From Phylloscopus collybita (Eukaryota; Chordata; Aves; Passeriformes; Phylloscopidae): a stretch of DNA of 64,000 nt. Positions 61,739-64,000 of this stretch are shown here, piece after piece. Each line of letters opens with the position of its first letter. Positions within the stretch are counted from its first letter, which is position 1. Both the position numbers and the translations under genes were made by a program. The notes under the pieces were generated by a model that was given only the letters and a program-made list of their open reading frames with translations, had not been told where the DNA came from and did no database searches. The stretch is from positions 21,859,501-21,923,500 of the forward strand of contig JAJNNQ010000009.1 of the NCBI GenBank assembly GCA_027886175.1. The letters are read 5' to 3'.

Positions 61739-64000
61739 TCAACACAATATGCAGAAACCAAGAGCTGGAAAATATTTGACTTATGTGTAGAGAATTATTG
61801 ACTAATGCTCAAATACAATTTGAAAACACAATTTGATCTATGCAGTTACATTTACATGAAGAACACCACACACTACCTCAAACTAAGATACACTCTATTA
61901 TCTGGTCCAATCTTACAATTGTTCCTCAAGTTATGCAATTTTTACAGAAAACTTGTCTTTATTTTGCTGCTTCTTTTTTCCTACACTGATGTTTTCCTCT
62001 CTCTATCTATACATGTATGCACCAAGATCTTAATATGTGAAGTATAGGCAGGCATAAAGATACCTTTTTCTATAAAAACAAAACCAGAAACCTGAAGCTC
62101 TGACCATTTTCATTAGAGGACGATTTTTCAAGTGGTAATTCGTTACTGTTAAGATGTTTCCTTGCTTTTTCACATTCCAGCTAAAATCATGTGGAAATGA
62201 CAGAAGAAAGGGTGGTTTTTTTAACACCATAAATTTTAAGCCAGAACAGAAGCCGGAAGTTCTGGAAGTTTCACAGGAAAGCTGGTCAGTTTAGTTTTAT
62301 TGCTGGAAGCTACCTCAACATCTCTTTTAACATTTGAATAGGGAACAGATATGAATCTCTGAAAATTAAGGTTCATGTGCAGCCAAATCAAAGCAACACA
62401 TGAATGGGTGCTGTTATCAAATTGAACTCTAACCACCATCAAGCTCACCACATACATGGGCTCTGGTGTGATGTTTTATTTAATAAAGTGATATAGCCTT
62501 AGTTCCTCAGAATAGGGACTACGTATTTTGAGTTAAAATAAGACATTGTGGGCCATTAAAAATTAATACTGAACTATCACTTCAACGCTCCTGAAAAGTT
62601 TTGACTACCACACAGAAATACTTGGAAAGCTGTATTTCAAATCTTATGCTTTTCCAGTCATGTACTCAGAGTTAAGTCATAACAATCAATTTTAGATGGG
62701 AGGTAGTGGAAGTCAGCTGGAAACCTGGGCTGGAAACCCCTCCTCACACAGTTCAGACCAACCAAGAGAATCTGCCAGCTGCCCATTCATTTCACTGCAT
62801 GTGGGACCCCCTCTCCACAAATTTGAACTAATCCAAGTTTTTGCACCATGGAATCAAGCAAAGTTTCATCATTACTACTTAGCTTTAATTTCAAACAGTT
62901 GCTATTTAAAAGTTAACAGGATGTACATGTGTACGTAAAATGTTGACTAAAAAAATAAAAGAAAATAGAGTTCTCATGCTTGAGTCATTAGAGATTATAT
63001 GTTTCTTGGCATAAAGCTAAATAAGGAGGGGGAAAAGAACAAGAACAGCTGGACAAGATCCAAGTTTTTAATGTCTCTAAAGCAACTGACATTTACTGGC
63101 CAAAGAAGAAAACACTTCAAGTAATTGCAGCCAAAATAATTTTTTTCTTCCGAATTCTTAAATAGATGTAGTTACCAAGGCAAGACTACCTTATCCACCT
63201 GAACTGCCCTCCATTCTTTGAACTAGTGCACTACACAAAGTAGTATCAATGTGGATGTGTTTTACAAAATTAACTCAATGCAAAAAGAACTCACACTGGA
63301 CTGCTCTGTGGATACCACTAGAAACCTGCCACAGAAACCTGAATTTCTCCAAAGTAACATGGCCAACCACAACAGGCATGCTGGTGTCTGAGAGCAGGTT
63401 TGTCAGTCAGTAGCTCCTGGTGTATTTCAAATGAAGTGTGCTTTGCATTGCCCACCCAACCAAGGAGGAAGCAAGGACTGCCACATGCACCTCCCCAGGC
63501 AGCATGGGCTTGCCAAGATAACCAGATGATGGGCAGGTGGTGAGATGCACACATACCAAGCCCTGGCTGGGAGACCAATTGCAAGGGTCAGGATAAAGGT
63601 TCAGTGTGCACAAGAGCAAAGATTGGCATCCTATCTCCCACATCCTTGTCTTTTGAAGTATCTCACAAGGCAGTGAACTGAAAGGAAGGCTGCAGCAGAG
63701 AGAGATAAAAGGTAGGAACCTCAGAAAATGACAGTTTCTGATGTAAAGCAGTATCTGACAGGACCATGAAAAGTCTGCAGAGAGATGTAAGTGACATGAA
63801 TGAACAAGAAATAAAACACCAACAGATCTGAGTATTAACAAATGTGCATTAAATGCAAGCTTTCAAGCTAGCTATAAAACCTCACGGGATTTTTAACTAA
63901 ACCATTAATTATGACATCTAGAAAGGGACTTGAAACAGCTCAGAAAAAGGTTCAAGATACAGCCATGGTTTAAAAAGCAGAACCTCAAATTCCACAGCTT
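61739..64000 (-). other. APBB2: APBB2 5' intron, right edge
   Basis: AT-rich sequence with no recognised gene, exon or repeat. The gene's first exon was not found and presumably lies beyond this edge. Confidence 0.55.

Noticed and set aside
1..64000. CRISPR arrays, rRNA, tRNA genes, bacterial operons
   Set aside because: None seen. The only tRNA-like match is the 18-nt primer binding site, which is not a gene.

Overview
The window looks like an avian chromosome, most likely a songbird. Three things point there: CR1-type LINE fragments, several avian-type retroviral LTRs, and coding exons of a conserved vertebrate gene, APBB2 (FE65L1), on the minus strand. Almost all of the 64 kb is non-coding intron of the 5' part of APBB2. 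Only two exons can be supported as coding. One is a 69-bp exon at 4297-4365 carrying the start codon and six residues. The other is the next exon at 1-294, which runs off the left edge and encodes 97 further residues. A possible untranslated exon lies at 15321-15425. The first exon and promoter are not visible and probably lie beyond 64000, because transcription runs right to left.

The most striking object is a complete, very young endogenous retrovirus at 36989-43434, on the minus strand and therefore in the same sense as APBB2. It has two 667-bp LTRs that look identical base for base, a 5-bp target duplication (GCTAC), a perfect 18-nt primer binding site for tRNA-Lys(CUU), an uninterrupted gag-like ORF and an uninterrupted protease-RT-RNase H-integrase ORF. 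Gag and pol share one frame and are separated by a single TAG that sits in a possible hairpin. There is no env: 79 bp separate the pol stop from the 3' LTR. The first AUG after the primer binding site opens a Gag with hydrophobic, membrane-like segments at its N-terminus and no CCHC zinc knuckle.

Other mobile DNA: a solo LTR distantly related to that element (about 10006-10606); an LTR-like stretch near 13130-13690; a solo LTR of alpharetrovirus-like layout (45195-45512); an LTR of a high-copy avian family (about 45530-46629, minus); a 5'-truncated CR1 with RT remnants (about 60570-61738, plus); a CR1 3' part in minus orientation (56077-56720); and a short CR1 3' fragment (about 5728-5795). 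Together 36984-46629 is a 10-kb retroviral cluster inside otherwise quiet intron.

The rest (295-4296, 4366-36983 and 43440-64000, outside the elements named) is AT-rich intron with simple repeats, one diverged 86-bp duplication (34244-34329 and 35847-35932) and two strong inverted repeats. I saw no tRNA, rRNA, CRISPR array or other protein-coding gene. All work is by eye: no alignment, splice scoring or repeat-library search was run.
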